Source: Aphrophora alni (lineage: Eukaryota; Arthropoda; Insecta; Hemiptera; Aphrophoridae). From it: a stretch of DNA of 64,000 nucleotides. The first letter of the stretch is position 1, and each line of letters opens with the position of its first letter. Under the pieces are notes generated by a model. The model made no database searches. It saw only the letters and a list, made by a program, of their open reading frames with translations, and was not told the DNA's origin. A program made the translations under genes and the position numbers. Shown piece by piece: positions 52,240 through 62,146 of the stretch. The stretch spans positions 108,665,762 through 108,729,761 of the forward strand of contig OY740769.1 in the NCBI GenBank assembly GCA_963513935.1, read 5' to 3'.

Positions 52240-53800
52240 ACTTATCCGTCATGTGATTTCGTTCAGCTTATGTCTGCCACCTTTCGAAACATATGTTTCA
52301 TCATCAGATTTTTCACAACATTAAAATGTTCACATCACATATACACAAAAAAACAAATAACTCATAACAAATAACGAGCAATAGAATCATGTAGACGTCT
52401 ATAATGTTGGACGTTCAAACGACTACTGACTAGGTCCAGAGTTTAGTTTGTGGGAGTCATAGATTCTTATCGCTGAATCGTATAATATGTTGGAATGGAA
52501 CTGTAGCTGGTCATTATAATTGATTGTTGTTAAGTTTACAGGTTTTATATATTTCAAATTCTTTGATGGCATTCATATATCTACCCTTCCTGCAATATGG
52601 ATGGGTTCAAAATTGGTAAATTGATGATTGGTGTCTACCATATGGCGAGCATAATTTGATTTATTACCGTCTGTTTTTCTTAGGCAAATGCTCCTTAAAC
52701 CATGTTAACAACGGCCTTCCAGTTTGACCTATATATAATCTATCACAATTTTTCCTATATACCCCAGTTTTTTTCTCAACTGGTCCAGGAACCCTGCAGC
52801 TGAGTATTTTCTGTACGCTTTTGTTGAATTTTCAAAGGATGTTGCTAAAAATACTGTTTAGAATATTACCGAATTCTGTGGATATATATTTCATTTCTAT
52901 TTTGTCTCTTCACTTGTTATTAATATTTTTTTTTTTAACAAGTTGTCGACCACTGAACATTTATATCCATTGGCTACAACTACGTGTTTAATGTTCAACT
53001 CTTCGTGGAAATCGTCGACTTCAAGTGGTACTGTAAGTAAACAATGAATGAAACTATATGCTGCCATCTTTTGGTTGGTAGTGTCTGTGGTCGTAGGTTT
53101 CCTATAAATTGTATATTTAAATTTGTTCTCATGCTTTAATATAGATAATATGTCTAGAAAGTTTAGCCATTTCTTGTTTCAAGTTCAAGGATAAAATCTA
53201 TGTTGTGGTTTATGCTGTTCATATTGTGCTTCAGTTGCTCTATTTGTCTTAAAGTTCTGTCAAAAACTATGAAGGTGTCATCGACATAATGGGTGTAATG
53301 AACTATTTTATCACTTAATTTATTGTTTTTGTATAGGAGATGTGTGTTCTCATAATGGTTCAAAAAAAGTCAGCTAACAGCAAACCCATTGCTAGACTCT
53401 CTGCAACGATAATGGCAAACCCATTGCTAGACTCTCTGCCTGACTAAAGTACTTACTGTCGAATGTAAAATAATTCTGTTCCAAAAGGACTCTTAATAGG
53501 TTGATTAATTCATGGATAGCTTCAATGTTTAATGTATTGGCTTCGGTGAAGTTATTTAAAAAAAAGTAAATGGTTTCATGAATAGGCACATTCGTATACA
53601 GAGTTATGATGTCAAATGAGGCAATTTTATTACTAGACAGCACTTTATACACAACTTTTATGTTTTATATCCTGTTAATAAAATCGATGCTGCTTATTAC
53701 ACTCAGTTTGTTCTTTCAAATGATGTCGACTTCACGTGGTGCTATAATAGTATGGTATCTACAGCTTTGGACCTTGCAAAGTCTGCGACCGCTTAAAAAA
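52240..53800 (-). pseudogene. Penelope-like element, decayed, with terminal hammerhead
   Basis: Read leftwards from about 53800: NKIASFDIITLYTNVPIHET and FSQAESLAMGLPLS (reverse transcriptase), then KIVHYTHYVDDTFIVFDRTL, which holds the catalytic YVDD. At 52751-52704 comes NCDRLYIGQTGRPLL followed by FKEHLPK, a GIY-YIG core. A hammerhead-like motif follows at 52307-52282. Order and motifs fit a Penelope-like element. Breaks: a tandem duplication (AAACCCATTGCTAGACTCTC twice, 53380-53436) after the MGLPLS motif, plus stops and frameshifts. The upstream end is unclear; a related fragment at 55880-56045 may belong to it. Confidence 0.78.
52281..52307 (-). ncRNA. Candidate hammerhead ribozyme core, downstream of GIY-YIG
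   Basis: Read leftwards: CTGATGA (52307-52301), hairpin TGAAAC-ATAT-GTTTC, then GAAA (52285-52282). This is the canonical hammerhead core CUGANGA - stem II - GAAA. It sits just past the GIY-YIG end of a Penelope-like element in the same orientation, where such ribozymes occur in this class. Stem III and the cleavage site were not assigned with certainty. Confidence 0.55.
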
Positions 53801-53809
53801 AAAAAAATT

Positions 53810-55250
53810 TTTTTTAGCTAAAAATATTTGTTAGTGTGTCAAAAAGATTTTCAATTAAAAAAAAAAAAAATGTTTCATCAACCCTTTCTCGTGGGGTACG
53901 GTAATAACGGGGGGGGGGGGGGGAAAAAAGGAAAAAAATACTAAAATCTTGTTTTTTGTTATTTGAAGTAAAAAATGTCCTCATAACTTTTTCTGAAAAT
54001 GTTTTCTCTTAGAGTTATGTAAGGTGAAATATTCCAATTTTCAACCCTTAAAAACAACATTTTTGATTTTTAATTTTTGCAATAACTATTGCATGTATAG
54101 AGAATTTGAACCACTCAATAGAAAGGTGAAAAAAAGTTAAAAATTTTCTGACCCTATTCGTAAAGTTTACATCATGGGCATAAGATGGTGCTGTAGAAAA
54201 AATTTGCCTCCTAGCCAACTTTCCCCACAATTATCTCAGGAACGGTAAACCCTAGAGAAAAATTGTGAGGACTTAATTTATACATAAGAATATTATCTTT
54301 AAATTGAGACTAATTAGAACATCCTATCATTTATTAAAAAAAGTTATGAAGCCGAAATTTTTTTTTTTACAATTATCAAAATGGGTTACCAAGGGAGGGG
54401 AAGCTTACATCAAAAATTCAACTAGGATATATTCAAATATATATTCCTTATTATGGTCAAAAATTTTGGTGGCTTTACATAACGTAATTTTTGGCCCATA
54501 CATTTATAATGTTTCCAAAACGAGTTAAAATTTTCAAATTTCAAAGTTTTCCGTAAATTATGGGGAAAATATTAATTTTAGACAAAAAAGTGTAACTATG
54601 AATATTTTTCACAACATTTTAGATTTTTTTTGTATCTCCCGTATTAAACGATATATGACTATTTCCTGTAAAAAAAGTAAAAAAAATTCTTCATCAAAAT
54701 TAACCCTTTTATTAGGTACTAATATCTCATTTTTTTATTGCTAAAAATAAATTTTTATTTTAATTATTGGTACATAATTACATTCTCTTTAAAAATGCCT
54801 TTATTAAATTTTTCTATCTAAAACTCAAAAATTTTAAGAAAAAAAAAAAGAAGATAAATATTTGTATATCAAAATACTAATATATATTGGCGCAGGATCA
54901 AGTATCACGCCAATGAATAATCAAATGTATATTTTTGTTTATATATATTATTTTTTAAATACATTTAAGAATGGACTATAATTTACCATTAGATATCAAT
55001 TTTTTATATCCAGTTTTTTAATAAGAGGATAAAAAACTATTATTATAGAATTCAAAAGGCTCATTTTTTACGTGCGAAGGTATACAACTATGAATGTAGA
55101 AAGTAAAAAAAAAAAAAACCTAAGTTTGTTCAGTTTAAAATTGGAGTTCTTGTGTTGTGTTATGTGATGTGTTTTGAATAAATAATATAAATTTTTCTTG
55201 GTCAAGGTAAGAGATTAGCAAAAAACATATCCATTGAATAAAAGCTTCAA
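53810..55250. other. Unassigned AT-rich stretch with homopolymers
   Basis: Contains A and T runs (53796-53815, 53858-53870) and a G run (about 53909-53923). No gene recognised on either strand. Confidence 0.5.
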
Positions 55251-55261
55251 TATATTGATTT

Positions 55262-55660
55262 TATAGAGTATATTGCAAAAACAACCCCTTTTTGTCATAT
55301 GTTTTTTGCCAATTTAAGTGTGCTGCAAACATTTTTAGCATATAGGACCCCGGGATATGTGATTTCTGACTTAAAAAATGTATCCAGTGTACAAAAGCCT
55401 GCCCACTAACTGTTTATGGAGTTACTTGCAAAAAATCCATTTAAGGGGTTGTTTTGCCAATGTAAGTGTGTTGCAAAAAATTTTAGCACATGGGACCTCG
55501 ACATTTGTGATTTTTGACTCAAAAAACGTAACTTAAGACTCGTAAATCAAATATTGCCAAAATTACAAAAGGGGTATTTTTTGCAAATATAGGGTGAATG
55601 CATGTTTTCCAGCTCATGGAACCCCAATTTTTGGATTCAGCGACCCCAAAAAAGCATAAA
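55262..55660. repeat. Three diverged tandem units of about 130-160 bp
   Basis: Units starting near 55267, 55428 and 55545 share TTGCAAAAA, a GCCAATxTAAGTGTG-type or GCAAATATAGGGTG stretch, AGC(A)CATGGGACC-like (AGCATATAGGACCCC, AGCACATGGGACC, AGCTCATGGAACC) and a GTGATTTTTGACTCAAAAAA-type end. No frame. Confidence 0.55.
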
Positions 55661-55879
55661 TACATTATTTTTAACATTTCCCTCCTAATGTTAATGATTT
55701 TCTTACATTATTTTCCCCCCTTTTGAGCCCCTAAAGGGGCAAATTGTTACAAGCGGAAGTTAAAATTTTATTGAAAATGATGTAGACATCCTAACGAACA
55801 ATTTTCACTTTTAAAAATGAAAATCTATTTGGTAGACCTGAAATGCTTCGCTTTTCAAGAATTACGGTTTCAGATGCCA

Positions 55880-56060
55880 TACTATAAGTAAACGATTAAT
55901 GAAACTATTGTATGCTGCCATTTTTTGGTTGGTGGGGTGGTGTGTTTTTTGTGTATATTTAATGTTTTGAAGAATCTGATGATGAAATATATGTTTCAAA
56001 ACGAGTCACAGAAATAAGCTGAATGAAATCACACGACAGATAACAGGTAATTTAGTTATA
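55880..56060. repeat. Penelope-derived fragment
   Basis: The first half (55880-55945) repeats in the same orientation the stretch at 53030-53090 (TATGCTGCCATYTTTTGGTT). The second half (55955-56040) repeats, inverted, the terminal hammerhead region at 52240-52330; here the core reads CTGATGATGAAATATATGTT and its GAAA box is changed to CAAAAC. Confidence 0.6.
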
Positions 56061-56556
56061 TCTATTTGTGACTTGGACACCTATATAATGAATTTAAAAT
56101 TTACCCACTTACTATATTTCTGTCATTAACACAGGAATTTAGTAACTGTGATCTCAGTTTCTATAATTGTATCAATAAGGAAGCTCTGATAAGCCTAGCA
56201 CATAATGTGTGATATAACATCCAATTAATATATTTTGTAGTGTAACTCAACTCTTCAAGAGTCTACTGATTGTCTGTATATGGCAGATGTAACATGTAGA
56301 AAAACTGTACAATTTTTCAATACTAATTGTACAATGTAGAATTTTCTTCAACTACATAATTTTTCAAAATAAGTTCAAAATCAGTAAGAAAAATTCCAAG
56401 TAAACAAAATTTACGGTTCAGGAAAAATTGACAAAATGTTGAACAAATTTTGCATTTTTTAAAACTACAAAAAAGAGTCTAGAGAGACATTTAATATGTA
56501 CTAAGTACGAAATTAAAAGTTCTAAACACAACTATAGAGTTGTTGGAAATAGTATA

Positions 56557-58890
56557 CAGTAGACACTCTTTTATCCGGCATTCTAACAACCTGCAATTTC
56601 TACTAACCGGCATCAGCCGATCCACTCACGGTCGGTTTTTTCTGGTTATGTTCGGGCGGCTGACAGGCCTCGACTGACATTTCCCGCCAGTGCAGTGACT
56701 GCGTGTGCCGTTTTATTAGTCATCCAGTGTTTGTCTGCTTCTGACGCGATACTATACTACAGTATTGTACAGTGCAGTAGTGATGTAACTGTCAGTGATC
56801 ATTTTAGTTTAGCGTTTTCTATATTTTTAAGCATAGTGTTTTCTATATTTTTAAGCATAGTGTTTTCTATTTTAAATTAAATAAATTTCAAGCATATAAA
56901 GTACAGTACGGTAAAATGTTTTCGAAGCTCAGTAACAAGTTCTTCCAATGCCAATGAGACCGCTAAGCGTAAACGTGTTGTACTCACAATCCAGCATAAA
57001 TTAGAGATAATTAATCGTTTAAAAAAAGGTGAAAACAGAAATTTCATTATGCGTGATTTCAATATTGGTTCATCGACAACTTATGATGTAAAAAAGCAAA
57101 AAGAAGAACTGCAGAAGTTTGCTGCTCAGGCTGAGACAGCCAAAATTACAAAATTACAGAAATAAGACATATTTTGAAGAAACCTAAACTTGAAGTTCTT
57201 TATGAAGACTTGTACACTTGGTTTCGTGCTAAAAGATCCAAGGGAAAACCAGTGACTGGACCTATGATAATTGAAAAAGCTAAACAGTTTCATAGTGACA
57301 TGAATATGGAGACTGAATGTCTGTTTTCCGATGGTTGGATACAGAAATTTAAAATTAGACATGGAATCAGGAAGCTGGATGTAGCTGGAAAGAGAAAATC
57401 AGCTGATGTAAACACCGTTGAAGAATATAAGAACACTTTTAGTAACCTAGTTACTCGGTGGCAATTAACTCGTTGTCAGATTTACTATGCCGATGAAACC
57501 AGCCTTTTATGGCGTTGTTTGCCAACAACAACTCTGGCAGGTGGTAATGAAAAGTGTGCCAAGGGATTTAAGAAAAATAAAGAGAGACTGACTGTTTTGT
57601 TGTGTGCCAATGCATCCGGTGACCATCGGCTAACTCCTGTTGTGATTGGTAAATATAAAAATCCTAGAGCTTTAAAGAGAGTAATAAACTTGCCTGTTCA
57701 TTATGATGCTCAGAGCAATGCATGGATGACAGATGATTTGTTTAAGAGCTGGTTTTTCCACCACTTTGTCCCTGAATTGAAGGCAAATTTTAAGAAACGG
57801 GGAATGTCAGAAGATAGCAGAGCGGTTTTGTTGTAGTGCTCGTCCTCCTGCTAACAACTTAATTTCCAGTAATATTTTTGCTGTTTAATTGCCACCTAAC
57901 GTCACTGCCTTGATTCAACCAATGGATCAAGGTGTAATTCAAAATTGCAAGTGTCACTATAGAGGTTATTTTGTACAAGGCCTTTTGAACTCTGACTGTG
58001 ATGTAACAGATTTCCAAAAACAGTTTAATGTCAAAGATGCAATTTTTGCAACTGCCATGGCTTGGAATCAGGTTGCAGAAGAGACTCTACAGCGCTGTTG
58101 TCGCAAGCTTTGGCCAATTGATGAAGAACTGGCTCAAGATTTAAATATCAACAGTGATGGTCAAAATAATGTGCTGGTTTGGTAGAAGCTGTGCCAAACA
58201 ACCCTTTCACCGATCTACCCCGAGAGGAGATTGTGGACTGGATTGAAATAGACAAAGACTTGGCTGTAGTTGAAGAACTAAGTGAAGAACAAATCATACG
58301 AAGTGTTTTGAACCCACAAGAAGCTCCGGTTCTAGAGGTGGAATCTGACGAGGAAGAAAAAGCCACTCAAAATGCACCTAAAGTCTTGTGGAAAGAAGCT
58401 ACTGATGCATTAAATACATTTATAACATTTGCTGAATCCAATAAAAGCTACAACTCCACAGAACTTATAAATTTGTGTTTAATCCGAAATGAGTTTTTGA
58501 AGAAGAAATCCGAATCACGAAAGCAACGTGACATCAGAGACTTTTTTTAACACACATGTTTATTTGATATGATTTAGTTTTGATACTTGATTTGATTTGG
58601 ATTTGATTTTATGTAGAAACTGTAATGTATAATTCATTTTTTCATCATTTAGCACTTTTATACATACATTACTTTATATTAAATTAAAGGAATGTTCAGT
58701 ATTTTGTACTCTGTGTTTTTCTTCATATAACCTTGTCATGTCAAATATGCGTTTCGTTCATTTGGGTTTGTATAGAGTTAATTTTCTTAGGTATTCCTTT
58801 TAAAAACTAGATACGCTCGATTATCCGGCAAAATTGGATATCCGACATTGCCATGGTCCTGACCGTGCTGGTTAAAAGAGCATTCTACTG
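56557..58890 (+). mobile_element. Full-length Tigger-like (pogo) DNA transposon, inactive
   Basis: Ends: CAGTAGACACTCTTTTATCC on the left and, inverted, CAGTAGAATGCTCTTTTAAC on the right. TA stands at both sides (56555-56556 and 58891-58892). Total 2334 bp, the usual Tigger size. It contains one transposase gene in several broken pieces (56930-58550). Confidence 0.88.
56930..58550 (+). pseudogene. Tigger transposase (HTH, CENP-B-type and DDE domains), broken
   Basis: N-terminal helix-turn-helix: KRKRVVLTIQHKLEIINRLK near 56975. A frameshift near 57160 leads into 57174-57836: LEVLYEDLYTWFRAKRSKGK (second DNA-binding domain), FSDGWIQKFKIRHGI, and YYADETSLLWRCLP with the first catalytic Asp. 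The second Asp (expected LLDNA..H) is lost: LL is followed by a stop and ARPPANNLISSNIFAV. Then LPPNVTALIQPMDQGVIQNC (57889-58185) holds the third Asp. Another frameshift near 58180 precedes the C-terminal part (58179-58550). At least three frame breaks and a missing catalytic residue make it non-functional. Confidence 0.87.
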
Positions 58891-58892
58891 TA

Positions 58893-60940
58893 TATGGTTA
58901 AATGTATAGGCAAAGTAACTGTTTTTACTCTTTGAACGATTTTGTAAATTTAGTATTTCCCTTATTGACTATGTATAAACGTGCCTCTGCCTCTGCGTAT
59001 TTACTTTATACATGTCATACTTGAATGTAACAAATCTGTTGTGTGGCTCACAATTATATAATTTTTTATTCATATTTTAAATATAAACATTCCTACAATA
59101 TTTGTCACTAAATTTAGTATTTTATACATAATTGGTAATAGTGTGAACAAATGTATAAATTAAATACTACTTAGGAATATACATTAAACTACACAGACAA
59201 CAAGTTCTGTTTGAGTTCCAGTTTATTTTAAAACTGTTATACCATATCGGAAATTGGATCCTTTGTAAAGTGGAACAGTAGGTTGTTTTATTTACCAGGT
59301 ATGAATAACAAATGTTGTGTGTCAATGTCACTATCTTTACCCCAAAGAATATATCCACATTATAAAAAACAGAAAATAAAAAGTCAAAAATTTGGGAGAG
59401 ACCCTCAACTTTCAAAATTTTGGCAAGGGAGTGTTTAGGAATTAGGATAGTTTTAGTTAGAAATAGAGTCTAAGTTCTTTTTAAGAAACAAGAATGACAA
59501 CAATTATTATGACATACCTGGAAAACTAACGAAAGTGCTTACTGTGCAAGCAAGACACACGTCATTGATGCTAAAATGATATATAAACCCTTGGGTGGGA
59601 GGAAACGTGGTCAGTGGGCCAAGATTGATCAAGGGAAGGTGCTGCAGGAATTCTTGAAGATAGCCAGAAGGACTTGGCGAGTAAGAGCTTCCTGGGAGAA
59701 TTGAGACTTTCGATGAGCATCCACAAGAATGCAAGCAGGGGGAGCAAACTTCGTGTATTAAGAAACTTGTAAATATTTCAGAGTCAGATCATTAAACTAT
59801 AACATAGAATCAGATCTGTGAGTCACAGCAATTAGAGTCATTCTGGATTAATAGCATTGTAATAATGTAGGAGATAGTTATTCTTGTTAATAAAGGTTAA
59901 TTGAGTATTGAACCATTAGATTATATTGAAAATAAAGAACCCAGGCAGTTTAAAAGAAACCAATCCTAACAGGAGTAACCCCAAAAAGTTATTGGAATGT
60001 ACAACGTAAACTGATATGATGAGGTAAACCAAGTGGGTATAAACCCAGATCTAAATAAAAAGAATCCAGCAATTCCATTTCCTTTTGACTGACGGTGACA
60101 CCTAAACTACACCACTCTAGCCATGGCACTCATCGCAGCCGTCTAGAGAAATATGGATGAATTGATGGTCCTTACAATTGGCTCAGCTTGTTGGGGGGTC
60201 TTTGGCTCAGGACATTAGGCATCCATCCAATTGCCCAGGAAATTGGAGGTCTTTACAATTTGCCCAGCACATTAGTGATCCTTGGCCCAGCACACTTCTC
60301 CTTATTTTTAAGAAAAATATTTTTGTGTAATTGAGGAAAATTGAACACTTATTACAATGTATTAAAAATACTATATACTAAAATGTATATACTACAGTAA
60401 AATGAGTTTTATTTTAACTTTGTTAATTAATATAACTTGTAAACACAATGTAAACATACTACTTTACAATAACAAACAGTAACACTTGCAGTAAATACAA
60501 TAAAATTAAATAGTCACTAAGGAATATTGTTCCTTCTCTTATCTATGTGCAATTTATTTTATATACCTTTGTATAAGTTATTCTATAAACTTTAAAAGTC
60601 GTTTTATATTATAATGCTCAAAAGAATTTTTATACCTTTAAACATTTTTATACCTTTTGTAATATTTTTTAAAAGTTAAAAAATAAAACTTCAATTATAT
60701 AACATTAAAGACATTTTACAAAAAAAAAACAACTTCTATGTGTAGTATTGATTACCTACTAATAATATAAGGCACTTTCAAAGGCAGCATATTGTTAAAA
60801 TAATTTAGAAATATTGTTAAGGGGCTATTGATCAGAAATTATTTTATAATTTATTAATAATAGGGCAATACAAAACTATGTACAAATGTATAGTATTAAC
60901 TCAATCCTATTTTTAACTACAGTAGTTATAAGTCAATGAT
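58893..60940. other. Intergenic, unassigned
   Basis: No gene recognised. 59500-60120 is less AT-rich and has two AATAAAG stretches (59890, 59931); it could be an LTR-like remnant but shows no firm ends. 60168-60300 holds an imperfect short repeat around CAATTGGCTCAGC / CAATTTGCCCAGC. Confidence 0.4.
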
Positions 60941-60946
60941 ACTATG

Positions 60947-60952
60947 TTTATT
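60947..60952 (-). promoter_or_regulatory. Polyadenylation signal of gene 2
   Basis: AATAAA on the - strand, 24 bases past the stop codon of the second polycystin-like gene. No closer canonical signal is visible. Confidence 0.5.
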
Positions 60953-60976
60953 TACTTAAACTATAAAATAAATTCA

Positions 60977-62146
60977 TTAAATAAACTTATCACAAATATC
61001 ATCAATATAATTCAATTTTTCAATTATATAGTCTAAATTAAACAACATTCTTTCAAAATAATAAGAATTATCAAGAGAATAACAGTTATCATATGATATT
61101 CCAGCTCTAAACTTTTGTTTATTTATCAAATCAGCTGGTATGTAATTATGACTTGGTGTTACTTTTAGGCATATATCTTCATTTTTCAACAGCATATTTC
61201 CATTTGTTTTATACTTTGAATTAGTTAATGAAATTTTGTTTTGATTTTCAATAAAATTACAAATTTTATTTTTATTTAACAGTCCCAACTTTGTCTGATG
61301 TAAAACTTTAGGTATACTTATTTTTAGATGATTGCATATAATTTTATTATTTTTATTATCTACAATGTCAGTCCCTCCTCTTAATCTAAGCCTTCCATGT
61401 TTCGTATTTTTAGCTCTAAAGGATTTCAGTTTATTTACAATAATATTACATATGTTTACAGTAGTAGGATTATATCTGTAATATTTTCCCAATCGGCGGT
61501 AGTAGCTAATTATTATCATACAAAATACAGACCCCAATGCACAGGTACAGGAATACCAAATTTTACGGAATTTTTGACTAGATGAAATTCTCTCTGAGAT
61601 AATATTAGAATGACTCGTTCTGTATAATACAACAAGAGTAAAATTTGATAAGATTGGAGCGTTAAATATATAAGATAAAATCCAGCCTATATAAAATAAA
61701 AATAACACTAGGACTAAAACAGACCATATAATGTTGTGGTAACATAGTTTCAAAGTGTAATAAAATGTTTGTATTTTATAACCTAATTGAAAACATTTTA
61801 AAAACCACAACGTAGTAAGAAAGATTAAGAAAATTAAGAAAAACAACATCCTGTGGTTATAGACCATCAACAAGGACATACTAAGGTGTTCTTCTTTTCC
61901 ACTGTTTTGAAATTTTTCTAGCAGAAGTGATGTAGTAACAATCTGAACAATATGAACTATTAGGCAAATAATACATAGCACACAGACACATAACTCCAAC
62001 ATATTCCAAAATGATAAAATGAATTGGCGTAATCCCAATCCAGTTATTTTTAACACTGTTTGTAGGACAAATACAATAATAAAAGACATGAGAATCACAA
62101 TCCAAATCTTAGCACGAAATGTCATAGATGCTGAGAATGAAACCAC
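60977..62146 (-). CDS. Second polycystin-1-like gene, terminal exon (partial)
   Basis: Reading leftwards, the acceptor TTTTTACAG ends at 62147 and the frame runs 389 codons to a stop at 60977; the first codon is GTG after a splice site, so it is an exon, not a start. It has about five membrane segments, then SYYRRLGKYYRYNPTT, which parallels SHYYRVAKFYRLSTTS in gene 1. A basic GRLRLRGG (RLRGG at 61373-61387) parallels SRLRGG in gene 1, and the C-terminal helix NLDYIIEKLNYID parallels SLDLILIKLNDLE. It is therefore a diverged paralog. Upstream exons must lie to the right of the window; none was recognised in 62147-64000. The tail insert between RLRGG and the last helix is longer than in gene 1. 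Confidence 0.85.
   Translation of the reverse strand: MVSFSASMTFRAKIWIVILMSFIIVFVLQTVLKITGLGLRQFILSFWNMLELCVCVLCIICLIVHIVQIVTTSLLLEKFQNSGKEEHLSMSLLMVYNHRMLFFLIFLIFLTTLWFLKCFQLGYKIQTFYYTLKLCYHNIIWSVLVLVLFLFYIGWILSYIFNAPILSNFTLVVLYRTSHSNIISERISSSQKFRKIWYSCTCALGSVFCMIIISYYRRLGKYYRYNPTTVNICNIIVNKLKSFRAKNTKHGRLRLRGGTDIVDNKNNKIICNHLKISIPKVLHQTKLGLLNKNKICNFIENQNKISLTNSKYKTNGNMLLKNEDICLKVTPSHNYIPADLINKQKFRAGISYDNCYSLDNSYYFERMLFNLDYIIEKLNYIDDICDKFI

Noticed and set aside
59500..60120. Possible LTR with two AATAAA signals
   Set aside because: No second copy, no terminal repeats and no primer site found in the window.
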